DNA of 21,318 nucleotides. Origin: JANMEX01 sp031423755. GTDB lineage: Bacteria; Pseudomonadota; Alphaproteobacteria; Rhizobiales; Rhizobiaceae. A model generated the notes under the pieces. That model searched no databases. It saw nothing but the letters and a program-made list of their open reading frames with translations, and was not told the DNA's origin. Shown here one piece after another: positions 1 through 6,843 of the stretch (the stretch's first letter is position 1; the number at the start of each line of letters is the position of its first letter). The stretch is from NCBI GenBank assembly GCA_031423755.1, contig JANPGC010000168.1:1-21318 (forward strand). The letters are read 5' to 3'. Both the position numbers and the translations under genes were made by a program.

Positions 1-257
1 GCTCCAGCATCTGGCGCCTTTGTTTTCAGGGCTCATCACCCGCGACAGGAATCCGACCCCCCGCCACCAAAGCACCGGCCTTTGCCACGACGACCCGGAT
101 CATGACACCGTGTCCCTTTGCAAAGAGCACGGGGATTATGCAGGTGCAGTGAATGGCGTGGACAAGTTTGGTAGAAATTTACTGCGGAACCAATAATTTC
201 AATAGGTTGGCTTCGGTTCGGGCATGCATAAATTGAGTCCTGTACCGGCACGGGCGT
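1..257. other. No supported gene (left edge)
   Basis: Short open frames exist on both strands, the longest being a 78-codon minus-strand frame at 36-272. None has a recognisable domain or a convincing ribosome binding site. The tail of a gene entering from the left on the plus strand cannot be excluded: one plus frame is open from base 2 to a TAA near 196, but its peptide is not recognisable. I treat the stretch as non-coding. Confidence 0.4.
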
Positions 258-323
258 CTGACTTTTCCTCACCTGTCTTGCTGCGCAAGACGGCCCTCTC
301 CACGCCGGGGTGAGGGAAAGTCA
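258..323. repeat. Nested inverted repeat, intergenic
   Basis: The outer arms, TGACTTTTCCTCACC at 259-273 and the reverse complement of 309-323, match at 14 of 15 positions. Inside them lies a second hairpin, GTCTTG (275-280), loop CTGCG, CAAGAC (286-291). A long imperfect palindrome enclosing a smaller hairpin is the layout of dispersed palindromic intergenic elements in Rhizobiales genomes. It lies about 110 bases beyond the end of the beta-oxidation operon and could also help stop or protect that transcript. Only one copy is visible here, so membership of a repeat family is inference. Confidence 0.5.
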
Positions 324-378
324 AAAGAGCGACAGCCAGCAATGATGACGGCAGACGTAAACTCATTTGAGGAGTTTC

Positions 379-408
379 GGGCGGCGGTCTTGCTGGAACC
401 CGCCGCCC
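379..408 (-). terminator. Strong GC hairpin after the fad operon
   Basis: GGGCGGCGG at 379-387 pairs perfectly with CCGCCGCCC at 400-408 across a 12-base loop. In the minus direction it begins 26 bases after the stop codon of the hydratase/dehydrogenase gene. No T-run follows, so it is not a textbook intrinsic terminator. It may act as a Rho-assisted end or a 3' stabiliser of the operon mRNA. Confidence 0.5.
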
Positions 409-433
409 GCTGAGGCCATGAAATCAGGTCAGC

Positions 434-2647
434 TCACGCTGCCTTTTTGGCAGATGCATACGGATCGTAGCGGCTGTAGAACGTCTCGCCCTTTGCGGCC
501 ATATCCTCAAGCAGTCTGTTGACCTTATACTGCGGGCCGTATTTTTTCTGCAGCGCCTTGGCACGCTTAACGAAAGCAGCCGCACCCATGCCATCTATGT
601 AGGAAAGCGTTCCGCCCGTGTAAGGTGCAAATCCAAAGGCGAGGATTGAGCCGACGTCCGCTTCGCGCGGGTCGGTAACGATGCCTTCTTCCATGACGCG
701 CGCGGCCTCAAGCGCGATTACCGTCAGGAATCGCTCCTTCAACTCGGCCACATCGACCTTGTCCGGGTCCTGCTGCGGGAACAGGTCTTTAAGGCCCGGC
801 CAAATGTGCTTCTTGGCTGGCTTGGCCGGATAATCGTAAAAGCCTTTTGTGTTCTTGCGGCCTTTGCGGTCGTGCCTATCTACCATTGCGTTGACCAGAT
901 CGAGGTGCTTCGGATTGATCGCCTTCGCACCAAGGTCCGCCAGCGCGGCTTTCAGGATTTTCTGGCTGAGGTCGATTGCCGTCTCATCATTCAACGCCAG
1001 CGGGCCAACCGGCATGCCTGCCATCTTGGCAGCATTCTCGATCATGATTGCGGGAACGCCTTCGATCAGCATGTTGTAGGCTTCAGACATGTACTGGAGC
1101 ACGCAGCGATTCACGTAGAAGCCGCGTGTATCGTTGACAACAATTGGCGTCTTCTTGATGGCGCGAACGTAATCCAACGCTAACGCAAGTGCCTTTTCGC
1201 CTGTCTTCTTGCCCATGATGATCTCGACCAGCATCATCTTGTCGACTGGCGAGAAGAAGTGGATACCGATGAAATTTTTCGGACGGACGGAGACTTTGGC
1301 GAGACCAGTGATTGGAAGAGTCGAGGTGTTTGATGCCATTATGGCGGATGACTTGATCGCAGCCTCCGCCTTTTCGGTAACCATACGCTTAACATCGCGG
1401 TCTTCGAAAACAGCTTCGATCACCAGATCGCAATTTTCCAGCGCGGCATACTCTGGTGTCGCCTGAATGCGGGAAAGCAGCGCTTCCTTGTCGCCCGCGG
1501 TGGCCCTGCCCTTTTGCATGTCCTTGGTGATCAGATCCGACGAGATGGCTTTGCCCTTGTCGGCAGCTTCCTGATCGCGGTCGATGAGCACGACGTCAAT
1601 GCCCGCCTTGGCGGTGACATATCCAATCGATGCGCCCATGAAGCCAGCGCCGATGACGCCCACCTTCTTGATTTTGCTTGCCTTTACGTCTTTTGGTCTA
1701 CGCGCGCCCTTGTTCAATTCCTGCAAGGAGACGAACAACGAGCGGATCATCATGCCGGCTTCGGTGGTTTGCAGAACGTTGGTGAAATAGCGCTGCTCGA
1801 TCTTGAGGCCGGTGTCAAACGGCACCAGAAGGCCCTCGTAGACGCATTTCAGGATCGCAGCCGCGCCGGGATAATTCATGTTGGTTTCGCGGCGGAGTAT
1901 TGCGGAAGCTGCTGGCCAAAGGTTTGCCCCTTGCGCGGAATAGACCGCGCCGCCCGGCAGCTTGAATCCCTTTTCGTCCCATGGCTGGACTGGCTTCAGC
2001 CCGGCCTTGATCATGTCCTTGGCGGCCTGAACAAGCTTCTTGGCCGGGACAACTTCGTGGACGAGACCCATTGCCTTGGCGCGGGAACCGGTGAGGTTTG
2101 AGCCGGTTGTCATCATCTGAAGCGCGTCTTGCTGATTGGTAAGCCGTGGCACACGCTGTGTTCCGCCGGCCCCGGGGAATATGCCTACCTTGACCTCTGG
2201 CAGCGCCAGCTTGACCTTGGGATCGTCGGAGACAACGCGGCCATGGCAGGCCAGAGAAAGTTCAAGCGCACCGCCCATGCAGACGCCGTTGATGGCCGAA
2301 ACCCAAGGCTTGCCGCAAGTCTCTATCTTGCGGAAAAGCCAGGTCATGCGACCGGCGACATCGAACAGCAGTTTGACTGCGTTCTTTGGGTCCTTCGCCT
2401 TCTCCGTATTGTACATCTCAAACATGGCTTTCAGCATGGTGAGATCCGCGCCGCCTGAGAACGAATCTTTGCCCGACGTGAAAACCACACCCTTAACGGC
2501 GGCATCGGCTACAACGGCAGCCAGCAACGCGTCGAGTTCGTTCATCACCTCTTCAGTGAAGACGTTCATCGACTTGCCCGGCATGTCCCACGTGATGAGC
2601 GCAATGCCGTAAGCGTCCATATCGTATTTGAAGTTATTGTAAGTCAT
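434..2647 (-). CDS. fadJ: Bifunctional enoyl-CoA hydratase / 3-hydroxyacyl-CoA dehydrogenase (FadB/FadJ family)
   Basis: This 737-residue protein hydrates 2-enoyl-CoA and then oxidises the L-3-hydroxyacyl-CoA with NAD+, the two middle steps of beta-oxidation in the cytoplasm. The N-terminal crotonase fold (about 1-200) has the oxyanion-hole region MGGALEL and glutamates E129 and E151, placed like the two catalytic glutamates of FadB. The dehydrogenase part has a Rossmann motif GAGFMG at 333-338, the SNTSTLPI segment near 439, catalytic H463 in IHFFSPVDK and VNDTRGF near 504. A C-terminal helical domain completes the family's usual length. The ATG at 2647 is preceded by GGAG ten bases upstream. 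It is the last gene of the acyl-CoA dehydrogenase-thiolase operon, 20 bases after the thiolase. The fadB/fadJ distinction cannot be made from sequence alone; the family call is firm. Confidence 0.93.
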   Translation of the reverse strand: MTYNNFKYDMDAYGIALITWDMPGKSMNVFTEEVMNELDALLAAVVADAAVKGVVFTSGKDSFSGGADLTMLKAMFEMYNTEKAKDPKNAVKLLFDVAGRMTWLFRKIETCGKPWVSAINGVCMGGALELSLACHGRVVSDDPKVKLALPEVKVGIFPGAGGTQRVPRLTNQQDALQMMTTGSNLTGSRAKAMGLVHEVVPAKKLVQAAKDMIKAGLKPVQPWDEKGFKLPGGAVYSAQGANLWPAASAILRRETNMNYPGAAAILKCVYEGLLVPFDTGLKIEQRYFTNVLQTTEAGMMIRSLFVSLQELNKGARRPKDVKASKIKKVGVIGAGFMGASIGYVTAKAGIDVVLIDRDQEAADKGKAISSDLITKDMQKGRATAGDKEALLSRIQATPEYAALENCDLVIEAVFEDRDVKRMVTEKAEAAIKSSAIMASNTSTLPITGLAKVSVRPKNFIGIHFFSPVDKMMLVEIIMGKKTGEKALALALDYVRAIKKTPIVVNDTRGFYVNRCVLQYMSEAYNMLIEGVPAIMIENAAKMAGMPVGPLALNDETAIDLSQKILKAALADLGAKAINPKHLDLVNAMVDRHDRKGRKNTKGFYDYPAKPAKKHIWPGLKDLFPQQDPDKVDVAELKERFLTVIALEAARVMEEGIVTDPREADVGSILAFGFAPYTGGTLSYIDGMGAAAFVKRAKALQKKYGPQYKVNRLLEDMAAKGETFYSRYDPYASAKKAA

Positions 2648-2667
2648 GACTTATTATCTCCAAATTC

Positions 2668-3876
2668 TCAGACGCGTTCGATGATGGTGGCGGTGCCCAT
2701 GCCGGCACCGATGCAAAGGGTGACGAGAGCAACATTCAAATCGCGTCGCTCAAGCTCATCCAGAACCGTACCAAGGATCATAGCGCCGGTAGCGCCCAGA
2801 GGATGGCCCATGGCAATCGCGCCGCCACAGACGTTGATCTTGTCGTGTGGAATGGCGAACGCTTGCATGTAGCGCAGCACGACGGCGGCGAAGGCTTCGT
2901 TCAGTTCGAACAGGTCAATGTCCGAAAGCTTCATTTTGGCGCGTTTCAAGAGCTTTTCGGTCACATCAACCGGGCCTGTCAGCATCAGCGCCGGGTCGGA
3001 GCCGATGTTGGCGAAGGCGCGGATGCGGGCGCGCGGTTTGGACGACAACATTTTGCCAGCGGCCTTCGAGCCCAGAATGACAGCTGCCGCGCCATCAACG
3101 ATGCCTGAGGAGTTGCCGGCGTGATGGACGTGGTTGACCGTTTCGACATCCGGATGCGCCTGAATGGCGACGGCGTCAAAGCCGCCCATTTCACCTTGCA
3201 TGACAAAGGCCGGCTGCAGAGAGGCAAGGCTTTGCATGTCGGTGCTTGGACGCATGTGCTCGTCTTTGTCGAGGATCAGCAATCCATTCTGGTCATTCAC
3301 GGGAATGACAGAATTCTTGAAATAGCCGCTAGCCCAGGAATTGGCCGAGCGCTTCTGGCTCTCGACGGCATAGGCATCGACGTCGTCGCGCGAGAAGCCG
3401 TATTTGGTGGCTATGAGGTCGGCTGAAACGCCCTGCGGCATGAAGTAGCCCGGCAGGCCGACGGACGGGTCCATGTACCAGGCCCCGCCTGCGGCACCCA
3501 TGCCGACGCGGGACATGGATTCAACGCCGCCAGCGATGACAATGTCGTCAGCGCCTTGGACAATCTTGGCCGCGCCGAAGTTTATGGCATCGAGCCCGGA
3601 GGCACAGAAGCGGGAAATTTGCATTCCCGGCGCGCGGAAGTCGTAACCCGCCTCGAATGCGGACGAACGCGGTATAACGGCACCAGCCTCGCCGACCGGA
3701 TCGACGCAGCCGAAGATGATGTCATCAACTTTACCAGTGTCCAAGCCGTTGCGGTCACGCAGCGCTTCGAGCACTTTCGCACCAAGCCGGACTGCGGGAA
3801 CTTCGTGCAGCGAGCCATCTTTCTTGCCGCGGCCGCGCGGGGTGCGCACGTGATCATAAATGAATGCGTCAGCCAT
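2668..3876 (-). CDS. Thiolase (acetyl-CoA C-acyltransferase)
   Basis: This 402-residue thiolase catalyses the last beta-oxidation step, cleaving 3-ketoacyl-CoA with CoA to release acetyl-CoA. The nucleophile is C91 in RFCASGLDAI. The NEAF motif is at 326-329, the catalytic histidine is H358 in GGAIAMGHPLGATGA, and the second cysteine is C388 in LCIGAGMG; all key residues are present. I chose the ATG at 3876 over one 12 codons upstream because GGAGAGGAC lies just ahead of it and MADAFIYDHVRTPRG is the normal family N-terminus. It sits between the acyl-CoA dehydrogenase and the bifunctional enzyme, so a fatty-acid degradation (FadA/FadI-like) role is more likely than a biosynthetic acetoacetyl-CoA role. 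The 106-base gap upstream contains two hairpins. Confidence 0.93.
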   Translation of the reverse strand: MADAFIYDHVRTPRGRGKKDGSLHEVPAVRLGAKVLEALRDRNGLDTGKVDDIIFGCVDPVGEAGAVIPRSSAFEAGYDFRAPGMQISRFCASGLDAINFGAAKIVQGADDIVIAGGVESMSRVGMGAAGGAWYMDPSVGLPGYFMPQGVSADLIATKYGFSRDDVDAYAVESQKRSANSWASGYFKNSVIPVNDQNGLLILDKDEHMRPSTDMQSLASLQPAFVMQGEMGGFDAVAIQAHPDVETVNHVHHAGNSSGIVDGAAAVILGSKAAGKMLSSKPRARIRAFANIGSDPALMLTGPVDVTEKLLKRAKMKLSDIDLFELNEAFAAVVLRYMQAFAIPHDKINVCGGAIAMGHPLGATGAMILGTVLDELERRDLNVALVTLCIGAGMGTATIIERV

Positions 3877-3912
3877 ATTCTTGTCCTCTCCCCAGACCAT
3901 AGGGTCCGTCAT

Positions 3913-3960
3913 CGGGTCAAACCCGGTTCAAATAGGTAGCCAAGCCGGCAGTTTCTGCCG
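3913..3960 (-). other. Two hairpins inside the fad operon
   Basis: CGGCAG (3946-3951), loop TTT, CTGCCG (3955-3960) is a perfect 6-bp stem. CGGGT (3913-3917), loop CAA, ACCCG (3921-3925) is a perfect 5-bp stem. Both lie in the 106-base gap between the acyl-CoA dehydrogenase stop and the thiolase start. Neither is followed by a T-run. They may set mRNA processing or differential stability within the operon, or be of no consequence. Confidence 0.35.
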
Positions 3961-3982
3961 ATCCAGTCGAAGGTCAAGCGCT

Positions 3983-5779
3983 TCAGAACGCCTCGGCTGG
4001 CAATTCCATCACTGTTTCGGACCCTATCTGAATGCGGTGCAGCCGAAGCGCCGTTTCAGGCATGATCCGTTCCATATAGAAACGAGCCAAAACCAGCTTG
4101 TTGCCAAGATAGTCGCCCTTGCCATCACCGCCTGCGGCAAGCTTTTCCTGGGCGGCTTTTGCCATCATTGCCCACATGTGGCCAAGCGAGACGAGGCCGA
4201 AGAGATGCATGAAATCTGTGGAACCGGCGCCTGCATTGTCTGGTTTAGCCATCGCGTTTTGCATGAACCACATCGCGGCGGCTTGGAGATCGGTAAGGCC
4301 CTTTTTCAGAGACTTGGTGAACGGGGCCATCTTTTCGTCCGCACGGTTGGCTTCGCAGAAATCGCCAACTTCCTTGAAATAGGCCATGATGGCGCGGCCG
4401 CCGCCGAGGCCGAGTTTGCGCCCAACCAGATCCAGCGCCTGCACGCCGTTTGCGCCTTCGTAGATCATCGCTATGCGGGCATCGCGCACAAACTGGCTCA
4501 TGCCCCATTCTTCTATATAGCCATGGCCACCGTACATTTGCTGCGCCATCACAGCATGATCAAAGCCCTTGTCAGTCAAAACGCCCTTGATGACGGGGGT
4601 GACGAGGCCAAGCACGTCATCGGCAAGTTCACGTTCCTTCTCGTCTGGTGATCGATGAGCGATGTCAGATTTAAGCGCGGTCCAGAGGATAAAGGCACGC
4701 CCAGCCTCGTTATAGGCGCGAATGGTCATCAGCGTACGGCGGACATCCGGGTGGACGATGATCGGGTCGGCCTTCTTGTCCAACGCCTTTGGACCGGTGA
4801 GTGCGCGGCCCTGGATGCGCTCGCGTGCATAGTTTGCGGCATTTTGATAGGCAATCTCAGAGACTGCGAGGCCCTGGAGGCCAACGCCGAGGCGTGCTTC
4901 GTTCATCATCGTGAACATGGCCTTGAGGCCTTTGTGCTCTTCGCCGAGAAGATGGCCTGTTGCTTCGTCATAGTTCATGACGCAGGTCGAATTGCCATGA
5001 ATACCCATTTTCTCTTCGATAGAGCCACAGGACACCGCATTCCTCTGCCCCGGATTGCCATTTGCATCGAGCAGGAACTTCGGGACGATGAAAAGGGAAA
5101 TGCCTTTCACGCCCTCCGGAGCGCCTTCGATGCGAGCGAGAACGAGGTGGACGATGTTTTCCGAGAGATCATGCTCACCCGCGGAGATAAATATCTTCTG
5201 GCCGGAGATTTTGTACGACCCATCGCCTTGTGGCACAGCCTTCGTGCGCAAGAGGCCAAGGTCAGTGCCACAATGCGGCTCCGTCAGGTTCATGGTGCCA
5301 GTCCAAAGACCATCGGTCATGTTTGGCAGCCACATCGATTTCTGCTCATCGGTGCCGTGGACATAGATCGCGGCAATCGCGCCCTGAGTGAGGCCTGGGT
5401 ACATGGTAAATGCCATATTTGCGGACGAGAAATATTCACCAACCGCAGAATGGACGGTGTAGGGCAACCCTTGCCCGCCGTACTGAGCATCTACAGCCAA
5501 GCCGAGCCAGCCGCCCTCGCGATATTGCTTGTAGGCGCTCTTGAAACTCTCGGGCGTTGTCACCGAGCCATCTGCGTTGCGCACGCAGCCGGCATGGTCG
5601 CCGTCAAGATTTGTTGGATGCAGCACATTTTCGGCCAGCTTTGCGCCTTCCCCGAGGATCGCTTCTAAAACGTCCGGTGTCGTGTCCGAGAATCCGGGAA
5701 GATTGCTGTAGCGCTGATAACCAAGCACGTCGTTAAGAATGAAAAGCGTGTCGTCGACCGGGGCGCGATAAATCGGCAT
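3983..5779 (-). CDS. Acyl-CoA dehydrogenase, long form with C-terminal extension
   Basis: This 598-residue FAD enzyme introduces the trans-2 double bond into acyl-CoA, the first beta-oxidation step, and passes electrons to ETF. A short N-terminal segment (about 3-35, YRAPVDDTLFIL) and a C-terminal extension (about 460-598) flank the usual fold, matching the ~600-residue bacterial class with Acyl-CoA_dh_N and C-terminal Pfam domains. The FAD/substrate loop NLTEPHCGTDLG is at 164-175, QMYGGHGYIEEW is near 414, and the likely catalytic base is E441 in MIYEGANGVQALD. The ATG at 5779 has GGGAGAG about six bases upstream. It is the first gene of the three-gene operon, and its promoter overlaps the palindrome at 5841-5862. 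Chain-length preference cannot be read from the sequence. Confidence 0.93.
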   Translation of the reverse strand: MPIYRAPVDDTLFILNDVLGYQRYSNLPGFSDTTPDVLEAILGEGAKLAENVLHPTNLDGDHAGCVRNADGSVTTPESFKSAYKQYREGGWLGLAVDAQYGGQGLPYTVHSAVGEYFSSANMAFTMYPGLTQGAIAAIYVHGTDEQKSMWLPNMTDGLWTGTMNLTEPHCGTDLGLLRTKAVPQGDGSYKISGQKIFISAGEHDLSENIVHLVLARIEGAPEGVKGISLFIVPKFLLDANGNPGQRNAVSCGSIEEKMGIHGNSTCVMNYDEATGHLLGEEHKGLKAMFTMMNEARLGVGLQGLAVSEIAYQNAANYARERIQGRALTGPKALDKKADPIIVHPDVRRTLMTIRAYNEAGRAFILWTALKSDIAHRSPDEKERELADDVLGLVTPVIKGVLTDKGFDHAVMAQQMYGGHGYIEEWGMSQFVRDARIAMIYEGANGVQALDLVGRKLGLGGGRAIMAYFKEVGDFCEANRADEKMAPFTKSLKKGLTDLQAAAMWFMQNAMAKPDNAGAGSTDFMHLFGLVSLGHMWAMMAKAAQEKLAAGGDGKGDYLGNKLVLARFYMERIMPETALRLHRIQIGSETVMELPAEAF

Positions 5780-5834
5780 GAAATCTCTCCCAAGGAATCA
5801 AAATCGGCAATCTGACCGTAGAAAACTTGCTATC

Positions 5835-5862
5835 AAAATATTGACGTTTGCGTAAACGTCAA
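5835..5862 (-). promoter_or_regulatory. Probable fad operon promoter
   Basis: On the minus strand, a -35-like TTGACG (forward 5857-5862) and a -10-like TATTTT (forward 5835-5840) are separated by 16 bases. They lie 56-83 bases before the acyl-CoA dehydrogenase ATG. The -35 hexamer is the outer end of the palindromic operator, which fills the spacer. That geometry is typical of MerR-type regulators that act on the spacer DNA. Assignment is by eye only. Confidence 0.45.
5841..5862. promoter_or_regulatory. Palindromic operator, probable MerR-regulator site 1
   Basis: A 22-bp palindrome made of TTGACGTTT, a central GCGT and AAACGTCAA; 20 of 22 positions are symmetric. It lies between the MerR-family gene and the acyl-CoA dehydrogenase gene, inside the predicted promoter. 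The same sequence with two changes recurs at 20420-20441. MerR-family regulators of acyl-CoA catabolism (the LiuR group) are known in proteobacteria. That the adjacent regulator binds here is inferred from position and symmetry. Confidence 0.75.
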
Positions 5863-5898
5863 CAAAGAAATGCGCCCGGCTGCTAAATTACCGGGCGC
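5863..5898 (-). terminator. Intrinsic terminator of the MerR gene
   Basis: GCGCCCGG (5872-5879) pairs perfectly with CCGGGCGC (5891-5898) across an 11-base loop. Read on the minus strand, the stem is followed by the T-rich tail ATTTCTTTGTT. It sits 70 bases after the regulator's stop codon and directly before the operator. It therefore separates regulator transcription from the enzyme operon. Confidence 0.7.
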
Positions 5899-5967
5899 TC
5901 AGTCCACCTGTTGCGCTTTCCCTGTGCCCCACGCCCTCAAGGAAGCTCTCGAAGTGGGCTGTAACTA

Positions 5968-6423
5968 TCAGGCAGCCGCCAAATTCGGCATACCCAACTT
6001 GCCGGCCAGCATATTGATGCCGTTGACCAATTCGCTGATTGCTTCATCCACCGCAGCGCGCTGCTGCTTCATTTTTTCCAGTTGCTTGGTCGATTTTTCA
6101 AGTATCGCCTTCATCTGGACACCGTTCGATCCGCCCGGCTCGTAGAGATCGATCAACTGCTTCACTTCACGGAGTGAAAATCCGACCTTCTTGCCAAGGA
6201 GGATCAATTTGATGCGCGCACGATCGCGGCGGCTGTAGAGCCGTGTCACGCCTTGGCGCCTCGGCTGGATCAGATTTTTGTCTTCATAGAATCGCAGCGT
6301 CCGCAGCGTCACGCCAAACGAATCCGATACGTCTCCAATACGCATGAACTCTTCATTGTCATTGCCCCGTTCAATCGAGACAAATTCATCACCTGCGGCC
6401 GCAGCCGCGCTGAATACTACCAT
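5968..6423 (-). CDS. MerR-family transcriptional regulator of beta-oxidation genes
   Basis: A winged-helix DNA-binding regulator of about 151 residues. The MerR core begins at MRIGDVSDSFGVTLRTLRFYEDKNLI, continues through TRLYSRRDRARIKLILLGKKVGFSLREVKQLIDLY and ends in a dimerisation coiled coil (about residues 100-135, QMKAILEKSTKQLEKMKQQRAAV). No metal-binding cysteine pair is visible, so an acyl-CoA-type ligand is more plausible than a metal. The start is uncertain. The frame opens with TTG at 6447; ATG at 6423 has GAGG six bases upstream and is my choice; ATG at 6345 would give the bare MerR core, closer to the usual 125-140 residues. The Ala-rich segment before the core is therefore doubtful. 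It is followed by a terminator and then the operator of the enzyme operon, which is the basis for its proposed role. A degenerate copy of the site in its own promoter hints at autoregulation. Confidence 0.85.
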   Translation of the reverse strand: MVVFSAAAAAGDEFVSIERGNDNEEFMRIGDVSDSFGVTLRTLRFYEDKNLIQPRRQGVTRLYSRRDRARIKLILLGKKVGFSLREVKQLIDLYEPGGSNGVQMKAILEKSTKQLEKMKQQRAAVDEAISELVNGINMLAGKLGMPNLAAA

Positions 6424-6525
6424 CTTCATCCTCATGTGTTTCGACAATGTGGGAAAGAGCGGATCCTTCAGACCACAAAGCGGGACTCAGAAGCCAACCC
6501 CGACTTCCCGACCCCGACAATCATC

Positions 6526-6564
6526 TTACGTAAAGGTAATATCGAAGCCACACTCGAATCGCAA
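6526..6564 (-). promoter_or_regulatory. Predicted merR promoter with degenerate operator
   Basis: On the minus strand, TTGCGA (forward 6559-6564) and TATTAC (forward 6536-6541) are spaced by exactly 17 bases; each matches the sigma-70 consensus at four of six positions. Overlapping the -10 is TTACCTTTACGTAA (forward 6526-6539). It matches one half of the 5841 operator well (8 of 11 positions) and the other half poorly. This layout fits weak self-repression. It is a by-eye match. Confidence 0.35.
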
Positions 6565-6843
6565 GTCAGCGGGCAATCACGAATTGTTGCAACCTGGTCT
6601 CGATTCGGCGCGGATTTTCCAGGACGGATTTTAATCAGTGTTAACGGCTTGTTTACCAGGTTCAACGAAAGGTGAGGAAACGGTGATCCGTGTCCTGTTG
6701 TGTCATGCGTCTTACACGATCAGTTTGGGTTTGGCGGCGTGACCCCCAATTGTCATTCGGACATAGGGAATTCCGGGCGGAATGGGTCAGCTACAGGTCA
6801 AAGCAACCGTAAATGAACAGCCGCGAACATTCAGGCGAGCCCC
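6565..6843. other. Intergenic region upstream of the podJ-like gene
   Basis: There is no credible gene in this stretch; the frames crossing it have no recognisable content. It holds a GANTC site at 6602-6606, a TTAA-N6-TTAA arrangement at 6631-6644 overlapping TTAA-N7-TTTA at 6641-6655, and a small imperfect hairpin at about 6676-6694 (ACGG, TGAT, CCGT core). The ribosome binding site of the next gene is probably AGGCGAG at 6833-6839. I could not pick a clear sigma-70 promoter for the plus strand. Confidence 0.4.
6641..6655 (+). promoter_or_regulatory. Possible CtrA-type box
   Basis: TTAA at 6641-6644, seven bases, then TTTA at 6652-6655 followed by CC; this is seven of eight matches to the CtrA consensus TTAA-N7-TTAA. 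It lies about 190 bases before the podJ-like gene. In Caulobacter, podJ is under cell-cycle control, so such a box would make sense. Short AT motifs occur by chance, so confidence is low. Confidence 0.25.

Noticed and set aside
36..272. A 78-codon minus-strand frame at the left edge.
   Set aside because: There is no recognisable domain, the composition is Arg/Cys/His-rich and it overlaps the nested inverted repeat; there is no support for coding.
4655..5668. A 337-codon plus-strand frame opposite the acyl-CoA dehydrogenase gene.
   Set aside because: The antisense gene has all the catalytic and FAD-binding motifs of its family. The plus frame has no domain and no ribosome binding site.
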